From Bacteriovoracaceae bacterium (GTDB lineage: Bacteria > Bdellovibrionota > Bacteriovoracia > Bacteriovoracales > Bacteriovoracaceae): a DNA stretch of 7,718 bases. Where the stretch lies: the NCBI GenBank assembly GCA_007116425.1, contig SKIL01000267.1:1-7718 (forward strand), read 5' to 3'. Both the position numbers and the translations under genes were made by a program. Position 1 is the stretch's first letter. Every line of letters starts with the position of its first letter. This document shows, in pieces, positions 6,553 to 7,718 of this stretch. The notes beneath the pieces were generated by a model that was given only the letters and a program-made list of their open reading frames with translations, ran no database searches and was not told the origin of the DNA.

Positions 6553-7437
6553 ATGAATATAGGAATAGTCTTAAAGCCTCAAAAAGTTCGTGATTTTAAC
6601 ACCTTACTGCCTAACTTGATTCAATGGCTACAAAGAAGAAAGCATCGGGCCGTGTTTTATGAGCAAGAAAAGGAGCGACTTTCTAAAATACTCAAACCTA
6701 CAATTATTAAGGCGGTAGACCTTTTAGATCACAAATCGTTTTTCAATAATTCCGAGCTCATTCTCTCTCTTGGAGGTGATGGCACACTCATTGGTGTTTG
6801 TCGCCAACTCAGAAAGAAAGATGCTCCGGTTCTTGGAGTTAATATGGGTAAACTCGGTTTTATTACTCAATTTAATAAATCTGAATTTTTTGATGCACTA
6901 GAACTCGCCATCAACAAAAAACTAAAGCCTATTTCTCTCCAGTTGTACAACGCTACTGTTTATAGAAAGAATAAGAAAGTTTTTCAATCTAACTTTGTTA
7001 ACGACGCTGTCCTAAACAGACACCAAATTTCAAGGATCTTTTCACTCAAAGTCGAGACAAAGAATGAACCTATTTTTGAAATATCTGGTGATGGGCTAAT
7101 CATTACTAGTCCGATTGGTTCTACGGCCTATTCGCTTGCTGCTGGAGGTCCAATTATTGAGCCAAAAGTAAAGGCCTTGGGGCTTACTCCAATTTGTCCA
7201 CACGGACTGACTCATAGACCACTTGTTATTGATGACTCCGAGGTCATTAAAGTTGATATTCATTTTGATAATGCTCCGGTATCAATCACCCTAGATGGTC
7301 AAGAATCGTTTGACTGCATAGAGGGTGATTCGATACAAATTAAAAAGAAGCTTGGTCACAATATTAAATTATTACAAAACCCAGATAGAACTTATTTTCA
7401 AACACTTAGAGATAAATTCACCTACGGAAAGAGGTAG
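6553..7437 (+). CDS. nadK: NAD kinase
   Basis: A 294-residue enzyme of usual length that phosphorylates NAD to NADP in the cytosol using ATP or polyphosphate, the only general route to NADP. Diagnostic motifs are all present: GGDGT at 74-78 (D76 is the catalytic Asp of the family), NMGKLGFIT at 97-105, NDAVLNR at 150-156, GDGLIITSPIGSTAYSLAAGGP at 179-200 (NAD-binding glycine-rich motif), the PICPHGLTHRPLV segment at 213-225, and LDGQ at 247-250. The start is the first ATG, one base after the TAG of the response regulator gene, with an AAGAAGG-type ribosome binding site about 11 bases upstream inside that gene. It is followed 5 bases later by recN, a neighbour pair seen in many bacteria. Nothing in the protein is odd; the preceding two-component genes are the unusual part of the context. 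Confidence 0.97.
   Translation: MNIGIVLKPQKVRDFNTLLPNLIQWLQRRKHRAVFYEQEKERLSKILKPTIIKAVDLLDHKSFFNNSELILSLGGDGTLIGVCRQLRKKDAPVLGVNMGKLGFITQFNKSEFFDALELAINKKLKPISLQLYNATVYRKNKKVFQSNFVNDAVLNRHQISRIFSLKVETKNEPIFEISGDGLIITSPIGSTAYSLAAGGPIIEPKVKALGLTPICPHGLTHRPLVIDDSEVIKVDIHFDNAPVSITLDGQESFDCIEGDSIQIKKKLGHNIKLLQNPDRTYFQTLRDKFTYGKR
7431..7434 (+). promoter_or_regulatory. Ribosome binding site of recN
   Basis: GAGG (within AGAGG) lies 8 bases before ATG 7443 and abuts the TAG stop of nadK at 7435-7437, so recN translation is likely coupled to nadK. Confidence 0.7.
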
Positions 7438-7442
7438 CGACA

Positions 7443-7718
7443 ATGAATAAGAAGTCCTCAAAAAAAAATAGATTAATCTTAACTCAATTGAGATTACAAA
7501 ACTTTGCGACCTTTATTCAAGAAGAGGTGAGCTTCTCTCCTGATTTTAACGTTATCGTAGGGGAGACCGGCTCAGGAAAAAGTTTAATCTTAGATGCATT
7601 GGAATTGATCTTCGGGGCTCGTGCAGATAAGAAATCTATTCGCAAAGGAGCTGAGTTTGCTTCAATTGAGGCGGTCTTCAAATCAGACGACCCAGACATT
7701 AAACAACACTTAAACGAT
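7443..7718 (+). CDS. recN: DNA repair protein RecN, N-terminal 92 residues (runs off the window)
   Basis: RecN is an SMC-like ATPase that acts early in recombinational repair of DNA double-strand breaks. The visible part is the N-terminal half of the ATPase head: a basic leader (MNKKSSKKNR), then LILTQLRLQNFATF at 11-24 (family pattern L..L.i.NFA.i), the strand FNVIVGETGSGKSLILDALELIFGAR at 35-60 with Walker A GETGSGKS at 40-47 (K46 and S47 bind nucleotide), and the SIRKGAEFASIEAVF segment at 65-79 that is typical of RecN rather than of RecF or SbcC. The coiled coil and Walker B lie beyond the window. The start is supported by AGAGG 8 bases upstream. The gap to nadK is 5 bases, so the two very likely share a transcript. 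SOS control, common for this gene, would have to act further upstream, as no promoter or operator is visible here. Confidence 0.93.
   Translation, partial: MNKKSSKKNRLILTQLRLQNFATFIQEEVSFSPDFNVIVGETGSGKSLILDALELIFGARADKKSIRKGAEFASIEAVFKSDDPDIKQHLND

Noticed and set aside
7517..7699. Minus-strand open frame of 60 codons
   Set aside because: It is antisense to the RecN Walker A region; the plus frame is clearly the gene.
1..7718. CRISPR arrays, insertion sequences, tRNA or rRNA genes, rho-independent terminators
   Set aside because: No regularly spaced repeats, transposase-like frames, cloverleaf structures or GC-rich stems followed by T runs were found; virtually the whole window is protein-coding on the plus strand.

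Overview
The window is a block of plus-strand genes packed end to end: no gap exceeds 17 bases, several reading frames overlap, and no minus-strand gene is supported. Base composition is AT-rich (GC in the mid-30s by eye). Two housekeeping genes anchor it: a complete NAD kinase, followed 5 bases later by the start of RecN. Together with the soluble GAF/PAS-type histidine kinase, the single-domain response regulator and the long family-9 glycosyltransferases, this suggests a low-GC Gram-negative of the Bdellovibrionota type (for example Bacteriovorax/Halobacteriovorax). That assignment is inference from gene style, not from a marker gene.

Layout. Positions 3-284 hold the 3' end of an unrecognised gene. 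Positions 297-1961 and 2109-3806 hold two divergent, tandem GT9 (ADP-heptose:LPS heptosyltransferase superfamily) proteins, each with a C-terminal extension of about 200 residues. The two extensions appear related to each other. Between them, at 1979-2134, is a 51-codon small gene with its own ribosome binding site, overlapping the second GT9 gene by 26 bases. Positions 3819-4460 encode a 213-residue helical protein of unknown function with a distinctive DLLEYEL...W segment near its C terminus. Positions 4394-6199 encode a cytosolic hybrid-sensor-style histidine kinase (coiled coil, GAF-like, PAS-like, HisKA, HATPase). Positions 6171-6551 encode a receiver-only response regulator. Positions 6553-7437 are nadK, and recN begins at 7443 and runs off the window.

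How the parts may work together. The first part (partial gene, GT9, small ORF, GT9, 213-residue protein) looks like a surface-glycan or protein-glycosylation module. Long GT9 proteins with extra C-terminal domains and companions carrying a DLLEYEL-like segment remind me of flagellin-modification loci, but no flagellar gene is in the window, so this is a hypothesis. The kinase and receiver form an obvious two-component pair whose output must pass through another protein, because the receiver has no effector domain. The unbroken tiling raises the possibility that glycosylation genes, a two-component system, NADP synthesis and double-strand-break repair share transcripts. No promoter or terminator separating them could be seen.
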